64,000 nucleotides of DNA from Nocardia altamirensis NBRC 108246 (GTDB lineage: Bacteria > Actinomycetota > Actinomycetes > Mycobacteriales > Mycobacteriaceae): NCBI RefSeq assembly GCF_001612685.1, contig NZ_BDAY01000002.1:55367-119366 (forward strand), in the 5' to 3' direction. A program made the position numbers and the translations under genes. The stretch's first letter is position 1, and the number at the start of each line of letters is the position of its first letter. Shown in pieces: positions 31,376 to 41,143 of this stretch. Below the pieces are notes generated by a model. That model was not told the origin of the DNA. It did no database searches and was given only the letters and a program-made list of their open reading frames with translations.

Positions 31376-33832
31376 CTAATCGTCCTTTCCGTAGCGAATT
31401 CCATGGGCGACCAGCCGGACCCTTCCCTCCGGGGTGTACGCGGTCGAGGTGTCGCCGTAGGCCGTGACCTGGCCTGCGGAGCCGACCAGTGGGCCGGGAA
31501 TATCGATCGAGTCGATCGTGAGCAAGCGCGCCGAATCGCCGATCCGGCGCGAATATGCCTCGCGCAGCATCGTTTCCAGTTGGTTCAGCGGCAGTTCGGG
31601 CAGCGGCGACGGCACGCCGAGCACCAGATCACGCATCCGGTCGGCGTCCACCTCGACAGACCGGGCGCCCGGTGTCCACCGGCCGAGACGGAAGACCTGG
31701 CCGTGCCAGCCGAGCCTGCGCACCGCGCGGCCCGGTTCTACACGTCCGTCGGTCACGAGAGCCAGCGGCGCGGAGGATATTTCGGGTCCGTCTCCGTAGC
31801 GCAGGGTCGCCGTCGCGACCAGGTCCGTGTCACGGCGGATCTCGACGCGGACTTCCCAGGTGCGGTCGGCGGCCCACCGGCCCTGCGCGCTTGCCTGGAA
31901 CCGGGCGCCGTTGCTGTGCGCGCGGGTGGCGGTGAGATCGATGCTGACGTCCCGGATAGCCGACAGCGGCTGCTCTTCGCCGTCCGGCTGCACCCAATCG
32001 CCCAGTGAGCGCAGGAATTCGAGTAGCACGCTGAGCGGAACGGCGGGGCTGGCATCCACGCGGAAGTCGCCACAGGCGAGCAGCTGGTCCGCGGTGAATT
32101 CGACCTCGGTCTCCAACAGTGCTCCGCTGACGAACCGGATCGGATTGCCGAGGAAGAGCAGGCGGTTGGCGAGGCGCTCGATCCCGGCCAGGTCGGTCGC
32201 AGGCGGATATCCGCGCAGTAGTGTCGGCAGCATGGCCTTACCGAACTCGCCGACAAAGGTGAGTTCGCCCGTGCTGCCCGCCAGGACCTCGCTTTCCCAA
32301 TGCTGCAACCCTTCGTCGACCCGCATCGCCGACATGTAGGCCAGGGTCGCTTCGTAATTGGTGATGATGCCGAGGCGTTCCCACGTCGGCCAGCACATCG
32401 TGGCCACCGGAACCCGGACGGGGCGACCCGGCTGGTCGGCCGCGCTGGCCGCCCACAACCCGATCCGGCTCAGCGCGTCGTTGGCCGCGCCGTATTCGAG
32501 CTGGCCGACCATCCCGCCCCAGCGCCCGGCGAGCGATCCGGCCGTGCTGACGAACCGAATTGCCGGGTAATCCGCCAGCGCGGCAAGGATATTCATTAAC
32601 CCGGTGACCTTCGCGCCGACCGTCCCGCTGATCACCTCCGGTGACTTGGACGGCAGCCGGACCGGTGCGTCCACGCCTGCGTTGTGCACCACACCGGCCA
32701 GTCCAGGCCCGGCCGCCGCGAGCAACGCGCGCACCTGCTCCGGGTCGGTGACATCGCATCGGTGATAGCTGATGTCGAGCCCTTCGGCCCGTGCGGCAGC
32801 CAACCTGGCCGCGAGCTGCCGGTTCCATTCGGCGCGTGCCAGCACTGCGCGGGTCCGGCCGAGCGTGCGCAGCCGGGCCGCCTCGATCAGCATGCGATCG
32901 CGATGCTGGCGGAAGTCGTTGTCCGACAACAGCACAATCGGGTCGTCCGGATCCGGCATGGGACTTCTGCCGCTGATGATCACCCGGCAGCGGTGCTGCT
33001 GCGCCAGGCGACGCGCCAGTGCGAAACCGATGCCTCGGCCGCCGCCGGACATCACGACCACATCGCCGGGGCCGAGATCGACCACCGGACCTGGCACGTC
33101 CACCTGATCGGCCGCCAGGGTGTAGCGCCTGCCTGCGTGGTGGCCGATCTCGAAGTAGCCCCACCGATACAGTTCGCGGCAGATCAGGCCTGCCATCTCG
33201 TCGTCGAGTGGTGCGATCCGCGCGCCGTCGGCCGGAAAGTCAAGCACCCGGACGTTCACGTTGTCGAATTCCCGTGGCAGCCCCTTCGCCAAACCCGCCC
33301 ACAACCCGCCGAGTGGTTGGGCGATGCTGCCGTCCGCATAGCCGTGCCGCCCGTCCATCCTGGTCACGGCGACATAGAACAGGCGCTGCGCATCCGATTC
33401 GGTGCGCCAGTCGTCGTAGGTGTGCTGCAACAGCTCGATCGTCTGCAGCAGCTGGGCATTCCAGTCACCGGTCGGCGAAAGATCGAAGGGCCGTTCGTAA
33501 TTCAGATCGATGATGCCGTCGATGCGCCCGACCGTCCGGGAGAACTCGGCAACGTCGGCGCCCTCGTGCGGCGGTGCCAGCCGCGACGGTGCCGCACCGG
33601 CGCCGGTCAAGGCAGCCATGACTCGCTCGGCCGATGCGTCGCTCCCGCCGAGCACCACGATCCGACGGCCGCGCAGCTGCGCGCTCGGCTCGGGTGGCGC
33701 CGCGGCGATTTCCCTTGGGTGCCAGACGAATCGGCGCACGGGGAGTACCGAACGATCGGCGGGCACATCGATGTCGGCGGGTTCGCGGTCGTGCGTCGGC
33801 GCGATCGAGCCGTTCGATCGTCCGCGTGTCAT
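31376..33832 (-). CDS. Polyketide synthase-type ketoreductase with degenerate dehydratase domain
   Basis: This 818-residue protein begins at ATG 33832, overlapping the P450 stop by ATGA. Residues 50-240 are the structural KR subdomain (RIVVLGGSDAS; FYVAVTRMDGRHGYADG). Residues 245-540 are the catalytic KR (VVMSGGGRGIGFALARRL), with Tyr447 in LEYGAANDAL. A hot-dog DH-like region follows from about 570. Where HxxxGxxxxP should stand it has GDFRVDASPAVP, with Phe590 replacing the catalytic His. KR activity is predicted; the DH is probably structural. It belongs to the PUFA-type synthase operon and supplies a second KR. Confidence 0.82.
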   Translation of the reverse strand: MTRGRSNGSIAPTHDREPADIDVPADRSVLPVRRFVWHPREIAAAPPEPSAQLRGRRIVVLGGSDASAERVMAALTGAGAAPSRLAPPHEGADVAEFSRTVGRIDGIIDLNYERPFDLSPTGDWNAQLLQTIELLQHTYDDWRTESDAQRLFYVAVTRMDGRHGYADGSIAQPLGGLWAGLAKGLPREFDNVNVRVLDFPADGARIAPLDDEMAGLICRELYRWGYFEIGHHAGRRYTLAADQVDVPGPVVDLGPGDVVVMSGGGRGIGFALARRLAQQHRCRVIISGRSPMPDPDDPIVLLSDNDFRQHRDRMLIEAARLRTLGRTRAVLARAEWNRQLAARLAAARAEGLDISYHRCDVTDPEQVRALLAAAGPGLAGVVHNAGVDAPVRLPSKSPEVISGTVGAKVTGLMNILAALADYPAIRFVSTAGSLAGRWGGMVGQLEYGAANDALSRIGLWAASAADQPGRPVRVPVATMCWPTWERLGIITNYEATLAYMSAMRVDEGLQHWESEVLAGSTGELTFVGEFGKAMLPTLLRGYPPATDLAGIERLANRLLFLGNPIRFVSGALLETEVEFTADQLLACGDFRVDASPAVPLSVLLEFLRSLGDWVQPDGEEQPLSAIRDVSIDLTATRAHSNGARFQASAQGRWAADRTWEVRVEIRRDTDLVATATLRYGDGPEISSAPLALVTDGRVEPGRAVRRLGWHGQVFRLGRWTPGARSVEVDADRMRDLVLGVPSPLPELPLNQLETMLREAYSRRIGDSARLLTIDSIDIPGPLVGSAGQVTAYGDTSTAYTPEGRVRLVAHGIRYGKDD

Positions 33833-35208
33833 GGATTCCTCGGTATGAGGCGCAGCGGGATGCCGCCGACCGGGCGCAGCGACACCGCCGTCGACAAGTG
33901 CACGTCGCCGCCTGCGGCGGGGTGGATCGTGAAGCGAGACACCAGCATTGCCAGCGTGAGGTGCAGCTGGGTCAAGGCCATCGATTCCCCGACGCATTTG
34001 CGCTGACCGCCGCCGAAGGGGAAGAAGGTGTACTTCGGCCGGTTCTTCTTGGCGGCCTCGGTGAATCGCTCAGGATCGAAGCGCTCGGGCGCCTGCCAGA
34101 AATCCGGATGCCGATGCGTCACATACGGACTCACGAAAACGCAGTCGCCCGCCGGGACGTGCCACCCGGAGATCTCGTCGTCGGCCAGCGCCGCACGGGG
34201 GTAGACCCAGATGGGCGGGTTGAGCCGCAGCGACTCGTCGACCACCATCTTCGTGTAGGTCAGCTCGGCGAGATCCGCGGTCACCGGGGTCCGGCCGCCG
34301 AACACGCGCTGGGTTTCCTCGAAGAGTCGTTGCTGGATCTCGGGCGCGCGAGCCAGCTCGTACAGCGCCCACGCCAGTCCCATTCCGGTGGTCTCGTGAC
34401 CGGCCATGAAGATGGTCATCAGCTCGTCACGCACCTCCTCGTGCGACAGCGGCGCGCCGCCCTCGCCCTCGGTGCTCGCCAACAACAGGTTGACCAGATC
34501 CGGCCGTTCGGCGTGGGCTCCGGTCTGATGCGCTTCGATGATCCGCTCGATCACGTCGTGCATGGCATCCCTGGCGCGGGTGGTGCGCAGGTTGGACGGG
34601 AACGGCAGCCACGGGGGCAGCAGCTCCGGCAGGGTGCCGCGGAACACCATCGCCTTGACGGCCGTGTCCATGGCCACCCCGATCCGCTCCCGGTCGCCGT
34701 CCAGATCCGTGTCGAACATGATCAAGCCCAACGCGCCCATGGTGATTCGCATCATCTCCGGAATCACGTCACCGCGGTATCCGTCCGGCCCGCGCCGCTC
34801 CCAGTCCTCGAGCACGCGCGCGGTGGTGGACACCATCAGGTCGACCATCGTGTCGATCGCCATCCGATGGAGCATCGGATTCATCGCCCTGCGCCGCTGC
34901 CGCCACGGCTCCCCGTCGGCAGTCAGCAGTCCGTTGCCCATGAAGATCTTGAATCGTTCGTAGCCGATGCCGCGGATGTAGTTGGCGTTGTTGTCCTGCA
35001 GCACATGCTTGATGCCGTCCGGGTGGCACACCAGCGTGGCCGTCATCAACCCGAGCGGCAAGCGGACCGTGTGACCGTAGGTCCGGCACAGCGATTCGAA
35101 CAAGCCGGGGGCGTTGGTGCGCAGCGCTGTCACGTTCTGCGGAATCCGGCGGGCCCCGAGCGGGCCAGGCGGCAGTCGGAGCGAGGTAGCGGTGTCGATG
35201 GCGACCAT
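33829..35208 (-). CDS. Cytochrome P450 embedded in the PKS operon
   Basis: This 459-residue P450 has N-terminal LRLPPGPLGARRIPQNV, the I-helix MTIFMAGHETTGMGL, an ExxR in VVDESLRLNPPIWVYPR, and the heme loop FFPFGGGQRKCVGESMAL with the Cys ligand. It resembles CYP4/CYP110-like bacterial P450s that act on fatty chains. It starts 1 nt after the stop of the giant synthase gene and overlaps the next gene by 4 nt, so it is an integral tailoring enzyme. It is soluble, with no anchor. Redox partners are not in the window. Confidence 0.92.
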   Translation of the reverse strand: MVAIDTATSLRLPPGPLGARRIPQNVTALRTNAPGLFESLCRTYGHTVRLPLGLMTATLVCHPDGIKHVLQDNNANYIRGIGYERFKIFMGNGLLTADGEPWRQRRRAMNPMLHRMAIDTMVDLMVSTTARVLEDWERRGPDGYRGDVIPEMMRITMGALGLIMFDTDLDGDRERIGVAMDTAVKAMVFRGTLPELLPPWLPFPSNLRTTRARDAMHDVIERIIEAHQTGAHAERPDLVNLLLASTEGEGGAPLSHEEVRDELMTIFMAGHETTGMGLAWALYELARAPEIQQRLFEETQRVFGGRTPVTADLAELTYTKMVVDESLRLNPPIWVYPRAALADDEISGWHVPAGDCVFVSPYVTHRHPDFWQAPERFDPERFTEAAKKNRPKYTFFPFGGGQRKCVGESMALTQLHLTLAMLVSRFTIHPAAGGDVHLSTAVSLRPVGGIPLRLIPRNP

Positions 35209-35209
35209 A

Positions 35210-38200
35210 TCAATCGACCTCTTTCAGATAGTCGGTGACGATCCAGTGAATGCCTTTGAGCGCCAATATGATTTGACCGTTTGGCCGGGTGGCGACGAAC
35301 AGATTCTCCGCCGCGTCGCGCCCAGGAACCACGGCATACAGCTCGACCGGCCCTGAGCCGGCGACGAGCGCGTCGTTGGTGTGCTCATAGAGATCAAGCC
35401 GATCGATCCGCAGCGGCGCCGCGACCGGCAGCCCCCGGTCGTCGCCCGCGGACAACACCCCGGTCCGCAGCAGGCCGTCGAGCAGCACGACCGGAACGCG
35501 GAAGTGCGAGAAGGTCGGGTCGCCAGGGGCGAGCTGCAGACAGTAGGTGGCACGCTTGCCGAGCGGATGCAGCCTGGTGTCGGAGGTCGATTCGAAGACT
35601 CCGGTCAGCAGGACCGGGGAGCCACTCAGGTGATAGGGGTCGACCACGGGACGCTCCGCCGCCGCATACCAGGGCGTCCAGCGCGGTGCCGCGGGTAGCG
35701 CGGCCGCCATCAGAACGGTGGTGCTGAAGTGCACCCGGTCCTGCACCAGCATGGCGCCGTTGGGCGCGACGACATCGGAGGTCACCTCGATGCCGACCGA
35801 CACCTGGCCGAGGTCGGCGCACTCGTCGAGCACCTCGGCCCTGATCCGCGTCAGGACAGGCCGATCGGCCGCGTACACCTTGAGGAAGCGATGAAATACC
35901 AAGTCCTCCAAGGCATACACCTGCATCGTCGGCACCAGTGCACGCGCCGCCTCCAGCGCCAGCTCCGCGACGAACGCGCCTGGCAGCGTCGGCACACCGT
36001 TGACCCGATGATCGGCCAGATAATCGTCTCGGCCCAGATCGAAGGTGCGCTCGTATACGGCCCACGAACGCCCGTCCATGACACCGCCCGCGGTCTGGCG
36101 ATCGAGGTAGAACGGGCGCGGTGTCGGCCCGAGGAAGCCGGGCAACAGCGCGTCGACCGCACCGTATTCCGCGGTACCCAGGTGCGCCACATAGGGACTG
36201 CGCTGGACCGCCTGCAACTGACGGATGAAATGGTGCGCACCCTCGTCTGTCGACATGTTCGAGTACTGACCGGTCCGGTCGAAGTAGGCCTTCGTCAATT
36301 CGTTTGCGGCGAGCCCGACTTCGTTCCAGAGCGTCCACCCGATGGTGAACTCGTCCCGGCCCGCGCTCGCCGCCAGCGCCGCGGTGCCGAGGAAATCATT
36401 GGCCGACGCGTAGTCCACCTCGCCGATCTGGCCGGTGGCCCCGAGCAGCGACCCGAAGTTGCACCACATGCGCGGTGGGCGGGTCGCAAGCGCCGTGACG
36501 AGGTTGGTGTAGCCGAGCAGTTTGATATCGCGAATGCTGCGGAACTCGCCGAAATCCTTGGCCGAGATCGGCGCCGACCGATTCAAGCCTGCCGCGTTGA
36601 TCAGCAGGTCGATCCGGCCCATCGACGCGTGGATGTGCGCCATCGTGCGCTCGACCGCGGCACGATCCCTGACGTCGCAGACGAGATACTCGACGGTGGC
36701 GGCGCCCGCTTCCCTGATGCGCTGAAGATTGTGGATCGTCTTGCGCACGTTGGCCATTCGCTCGAACTCGGCGTTCAGCTCGCGTGCGGTCGCCGCGGGG
36801 TCCTCGGTGCGCCGCCGTCGCATGTATTCCCGTTTCGTCGCGGCGAATTCGGCGTCGCTGAGCCGGAGATACTGCGCTGGAATCGAATCGAGTGCGCTGG
36901 TGCCGAGCACCTGGATCCGGCCGCCGAAATTCTCGGCAACGGCAACAAGCAGCTCGGCCGTGATGCCTCGGCCGCCGCCGACGGCGACCACCACCGAATT
37001 CCGTTCCAGCCGTGGGGTTTCGTCCAACACGTCGTCGAGCACGGTCAGCGCGCTGCGGTAGCGGACGCCGTCGGCGTAGTAGGCGATCGGCATCGAACGA
37101 TCGAGCATCGACTCCGCCTCGACCACCGCGCAGCCCTGTCCGAAGTCGCCGTCGGTCACCACGGCGAACGTGGTGCCGAGCGGCCGTTCGAGCGCGGCGA
37201 CCTTGACCGCTCCGGTGAACAGGCCGACGTAGGGGGCCGGCGTGGTTTCCGCGAGCGCGCGAGTCAGCAGCACCACGGTGGACGCATCGGGTTCGGCCAG
37301 TACGTCCGAGAGCTGCTGCGCCACCAGGAACCACAGATCGTGCAGCGCGCGAAGCGTATTCGTGCGATCGGTACCCACTGCATCCGGCAGGTCGGCGACC
37401 AGCCGCAGGTGCCGAGGCCTACCGCACTCCGCCAGCAGATCGGCAACCGCCGCCTGCGTCAACTCCGGCACGTGCCGGACACCCGCACCGGGTCGCAGTG
37501 ACAGCACGGTGGTCTGCGCCGGTATTGCGGTGCTGTGCAGCAGCTGCGGATCCTCGACGAGTAGCAGCGTTGGCTCGTCAGGCAGGAAGCGGGTCGACGG
37601 GTGTACCGCAACCCCGGCGTCAGGCACCAGGCCCCAACCGTGGCTGTCGACGACCGTGGGGGCGAGGGCGCCGTTCTCGTCCCGGAACTGCGCCGGGTCG
37701 AGGAAATCCGCAGCAAGCGTGGAACTTTCGACAGGACGCGGAACGACAATGCCCGGCGCGACCGCAGCGCCGATGGCTCCGGAGCGCCGATCGACGCCGG
37801 CCTCCGGACCGCTTACGCGGATCGCGGCGTCCGGCGCGCCTTCCTCGCCGCGGCACCGCACGACCACCGCGCCGTCGGCCGCGACGGTACGCAGGGCCGA
37901 GATGATGCCGAAGGCACCCTCACCACCGAGGAAGTTCGGTCGCCCCGAGTCATTGCGCGCACCGCATTCGACGTCGGCGCCGACCGCAGCGGCGACCGGT
38001 TCCAGGAAGCCGATGACCGGCAGCCCGGCCGCGGCCGCGGTCTCCTCGGTGGTCAGCGCGAGCAGGAAGGCACCTTCCGCGAGGCAGGCCCCGGCGGGCA
38101 GCAGCCCATCGAGCAGAGTCCGCTGTTCGTCGGTGGTGTTGCCGTTGATCCCGCCGACCAAAGCCATGCGCAGCTCGCCGGTGCGCAGATACCGCGATGC

Positions 38201-41134
38201 CACATCGATCGCGCTCATCGCGGCGGTGAAGCCGGTGTCGACGGTCATGTTCAAGCCGTTGAGCCCGAAGTAGTTCGCCACCCGTGCGGGAATGACGTTC
38301 GGCATCATGCCGGGAAAAGTGTTCTCGGTCGCCGGTGGCACGAGCGCCCGGATATCCGCCGCGACATCGTCGAGCACCTGGTCGAGCCATGATTCGCAGG
38401 CCAAGCCGGGATCGGCGCGCAATGCGGTCGCGGCATCGTCGAGGTAGCAGCGCGTCGCATAGAGGACGGCATTGCGAGTTTCCCCGAAATGGCCGAGTAT
38501 CACGCCGGTTTCGGCTTGCTGCTCGGTCCAGAATGCGCCGAGGTCAGCGTGGATGGCGCGGGCGCAGGCGAGGATCATCAGTTGGCAGCGATCGATCGCG
38601 CGCATCAGCGCAGGCGGCAGCTTGACCTCCTCGATGGTCGGCAGCGGGTACTGGTCGCCGAAGGTGGTCGCGGGATGCGCCGCGGCCGACCACTCGTCCG
38701 GGTCGGTCGCACCGGGCAAGCTGGACGCGACAGCCACCACGGCGAGCCGTCCCGGTGTTGGCAGCGTGCGCGCCGCACCGACAGCTCCCGCGGTGCCACT
38801 TCCGCCGACCCGCTGGTCGGACACCGGCGGTTCCTCGAGCACCAGATGCGCGTTGGTGCCGCCGAAGCCGAAGCCGGACACGGCCGCGGTGCGCGGCTGC
38901 TGGCCACCAGCGGGCCAGCGCAGCGCGGTCTTCGGAATCTCCAGATTGCTCGCATCGATCATGAATTCCGCTGGCGTCTGGACGAACCGGTGCTGCGGTG
39001 GAATCAGCTCGTTCGAGAACCCGAGCAACACCTGCACCAGCGACGTGGTCCCCGCCGCCCATCCGGTATGACCGATGACCGACTTGTTCGACGTCACCCG
39101 CACCGGCTCGGGACCCGCCATGGTGGCCCGCAGTGTGGCGAACTCTGCGGCGTCCCCGGCAGGCGTGCCCGTGGCGTGGGCGACGATCCAGTCCGGGATC
39201 ACCCCTGCCATCTGCGGCTGCGCCTGTGCACGCCGGACGGCGAGCTCCTGGCCCGCGGCAGCGGGCGCGTAGATCGCCTTGCCCTTGCCGTCGGAGGCGG
39301 CGCCGAAAGACTTGACGACGCCGAGGATTCGGTCGCCGTCGGCGCGCGCCCGGCGCAGGGACTTGAGCACCACCGTCGCCGCGCCGTCGGAAAACAGGAC
39401 GCCGTCGCTGGTCTCGTCGAAGCTGCGCACCGCGCCGCGCTCCGACAGGCCGTTCAGCTTCGCGAAGAGCACCGACCCGCGCGGGCCGACCGCGAACGCG
39501 CCGCCGCACACCGCGATGTCGTAGCGCCCCTCCAGCAAGCCCTTGATGCCGAGATCCACGGCGTACAGCGAGGACGAGCACGCGGTGTCCACCATCATCA
39601 TCTCGGTGTCGTCGGGCAGCAGGCCCGCCATCGCACCGGCGCCGACCTGATGCGGGAACACCCGATTCTGATCGATGACACTGCGGGGATACCGCTGGCG
39701 CAACCGCGCCCGGATGGCCGCAAGCTTGCCGTCCGGATCATCGATCCCCATCCGTCGCAGTGCTTTTCGTGCACGCTGGAGGAAGCCTGCGACGACGACG
39801 GCCTCCTCGGCGTGCTGATTGCCGTCCGCGGTGTACCCGACCAGGAAGCCGAACTTGTCCGACGGCCGCCGGACCACCGAATCCATTGCCTGCAGGACCG
39901 AGTTGCGCAACCACAGCGTGGTGGATTCGATATCGCCGGGCGTCTCACCTGCGGCGGCCAGCTCCGCCGCCAAGGCAGGATGCGGAACGAAATCGGTGAT
40001 GAACGCCGAATGTTGGGAATAGGACTTGTCTTCGGCGGTCCGATCCGATGCGTAGAAGGCGCTGTTGTCCCATCGATCGGACGGGACACGGGTGAAACGA
40101 TCGTCGCCGTCGACGAGTTCGCGCCAGAACTCGTCCGGGTTGTTGGCGCCGGACACCGTGATGCCCATGCCGACAACGACAATGGCGTCCGCCTGGTCGA
40201 GGTCGTCTGCGTGGTTCAGGTCGTCTGCCGCGTTCGCACCGTCCGTCGCGTCGTCGGCCGGGGTCGTCGCGACGGGTTGCGCGACGACCGATTCCGAGAC
40301 GACGGGTTGCGCGCCGACCGGTTGGGTGACGACCGGTTGGGCGGCAGCGTCTCGCGGCGGCGACAGCAGCGCGGCGCCGGTGGACAAACCACCGTCGGCC
40401 AGCAGGACCTGCCCGGTCACCCAGCTCGCATCCGACGAGGCCAGGAAGGAGACGATAGCGGCGAGCTCGTCCGGCGTGCCGAGCCGCTGCAGCGGTGTTG
40501 CGGCGATGGTCGCCCGCTGCATCGCCACCGCGTCCGGAAACTGGTCAACCACAGGGCTTTCCAACATCCCGGCGGCGGCGGTGTTCACTCGGACACCGAA
40601 TTCGGCGAACTCGACGGCCAGATAGCGGGTCATCGCCTCGACCGCGGCCTTGGCAGGCCCGCAGGCCAGATAATTGGCCATCACGAGCTGACCGCCGCCG
40701 AGCGTCGAGACATTCACGATGCTCGCACCTGGCCGGTGCTGCATCAGCGGCAGCGCTCTGCGCGCACACCCGAGTCCGCCTTTGAGATTCGTGTCGATCG
40801 CCCGATCGATCATCGCCTCGTCGACGTCGGCATAGCCGGCGAGGCGGCCGTCGGCGGCGCTGTTCACCAGAATGTCGAGCGCCCCGAATTCCGTGGCGAT
40901 CTCGTCGAACATCCGATCCCGCTGGGCCGCGTCCGCGACCGAGGCGCGGATGATGTGTGCCCATCCGCCCGCGGCTTCGATGTCGGCCTTGGTGGCCCGA
41001 GCCTCGGCGGGCGAGCGAAAGTGGTTGATGATGACCAGTGCGCCATCGGCGGCCAGCCGTAAGGCGATGGCCCGTCCCACATTTCGCGCGCCGCCGGTGA
41101 CCAGCGCGATCTTCCCTTCGAATTTGCCTGCCAT
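35210..41134 (-). CDS. Multidomain iterative synthase: FabL-type ER - KS - chain-length factor - KR - DH
   Basis: This 1974-residue protein opens with an SDR (residues 1-255) carrying GGARNVGRAIA. Its active site has Ser143 and Tyr155-X6-Lys162, the spacing of FabL enoyl-ACP reductases rather than YxxxK. A Pro/Gln/Asp-rich linker (260-315) leads to a ketosynthase with Cys519 (DTACSSS), His653 (AHATGTP) and His689 (IGHTGW). A chain-length-factor-like second KS follows, with Phe969 in place of Cys. A KR comes next (GGGRGITAELLV, Tyr1575), then a DH with intact HRVNGVPTLP (His1709). KS-CLF-DH arrangement is typical of PUFA and secondary-lipid synthases. It probably builds a partly reduced chain iteratively on the ACP of the upstream gene. 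Confidence 0.85.
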   Translation of the reverse strand: MAGKFEGKIALVTGGARNVGRAIALRLAADGALVIINHFRSPAEARATKADIEAAGGWAHIIRASVADAAQRDRMFDEIATEFGALDILVNSAADGRLAGYADVDEAMIDRAIDTNLKGGLGCARRALPLMQHRPGASIVNVSTLGGGQLVMANYLACGPAKAAVEAMTRYLAVEFAEFGVRVNTAAAGMLESPVVDQFPDAVAMQRATIAATPLQRLGTPDELAAIVSFLASSDASWVTGQVLLADGGLSTGAALLSPPRDAAAQPVVTQPVGAQPVVSESVVAQPVATTPADDATDGANAADDLNHADDLDQADAIVVVGMGITVSGANNPDEFWRELVDGDDRFTRVPSDRWDNSAFYASDRTAEDKSYSQHSAFITDFVPHPALAAELAAAGETPGDIESTTLWLRNSVLQAMDSVVRRPSDKFGFLVGYTADGNQHAEEAVVVAGFLQRARKALRRMGIDDPDGKLAAIRARLRQRYPRSVIDQNRVFPHQVGAGAMAGLLPDDTEMMMVDTACSSSLYAVDLGIKGLLEGRYDIAVCGGAFAVGPRGSVLFAKLNGLSERGAVRSFDETSDGVLFSDGAATVVLKSLRRARADGDRILGVVKSFGAASDGKGKAIYAPAAAGQELAVRRAQAQPQMAGVIPDWIVAHATGTPAGDAAEFATLRATMAGPEPVRVTSNKSVIGHTGWAAGTTSLVQVLLGFSNELIPPQHRFVQTPAEFMIDASNLEIPKTALRWPAGGQQPRTAAVSGFGFGGTNAHLVLEEPPVSDQRVGGSGTAGAVGAARTLPTPGRLAVVAVASSLPGATDPDEWSAAAHPATTFGDQYPLPTIEEVKLPPALMRAIDRCQLMILACARAIHADLGAFWTEQQAETGVILGHFGETRNAVLYATRCYLDDAATALRADPGLACESWLDQVLDDVAADIRALVPPATENTFPGMMPNVIPARVANYFGLNGLNMTVDTGFTAAMSAIDVASRYLRTGELRMALVGGINGNTTDEQRTLLDGLLPAGACLAEGAFLLALTTEETAAAAGLPVIGFLEPVAAAVGADVECGARNDSGRPNFLGGEGAFGIISALRTVAADGAVVVRCRGEEGAPDAAIRVSGPEAGVDRRSGAIGAAVAPGIVVPRPVESSTLAADFLDPAQFRDENGALAPTVVDSHGWGLVPDAGVAVHPSTRFLPDEPTLLLVEDPQLLHSTAIPAQTTVLSLRPGAGVRHVPELTQAAVADLLAECGRPRHLRLVADLPDAVGTDRTNTLRALHDLWFLVAQQLSDVLAEPDASTVVLLTRALAETTPAPYVGLFTGAVKVAALERPLGTTFAVVTDGDFGQGCAVVEAESMLDRSMPIAYYADGVRYRSALTVLDDVLDETPRLERNSVVVAVGGGRGITAELLVAVAENFGGRIQVLGTSALDSIPAQYLRLSDAEFAATKREYMRRRRTEDPAATARELNAEFERMANVRKTIHNLQRIREAGAATVEYLVCDVRDRAAVERTMAHIHASMGRIDLLINAAGLNRSAPISAKDFGEFRSIRDIKLLGYTNLVTALATRPPRMWCNFGSLLGATGQIGEVDYASANDFLGTAALAASAGRDEFTIGWTLWNEVGLAANELTKAYFDRTGQYSNMSTDEGAHHFIRQLQAVQRSPYVAHLGTAEYGAVDALLPGFLGPTPRPFYLDRQTAGGVMDGRSWAVYERTFDLGRDDYLADHRVNGVPTLPGAFVAELALEAARALVPTMQVYALEDLVFHRFLKVYAADRPVLTRIRAEVLDECADLGQVSVGIEVTSDVVAPNGAMLVQDRVHFSTTVLMAAALPAAPRWTPWYAAAERPVVDPYHLSGSPVLLTGVFESTSDTRLHPLGKRATYCLQLAPGDPTFSHFRVPVVLLDGLLRTGVLSAGDDRGLPVAAPLRIDRLDLYEHTNDALVAGSGPVELYAVVPGRDAAENLFVATRPNGQIILALKGIHWIVTDYLKEVD
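40190..40350. repeat. Low-complexity repeats encoding the ER-KS linker
   Basis: Short imperfect repeats (GACGACCGG/TTGGGCG-like and GGTCGTCTG units) encode the linker QPVVTQPVGAQPVV and ADDLNHADDLDQAD. Such sequence can vary in length by slippage without breaking flanking domains, because the units are multiples of three. Confidence 0.5.
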
Positions 41135-41143
41135 GTCCGCTGC

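Noticed and set aside
38489..41062. 857-codon plus-strand ORF opposite the giant synthase
   Set aside because: No family motifs and Arg/Gly/Asp-rich composition; the minus strand carries clear KS, CLF and SDR motifs.
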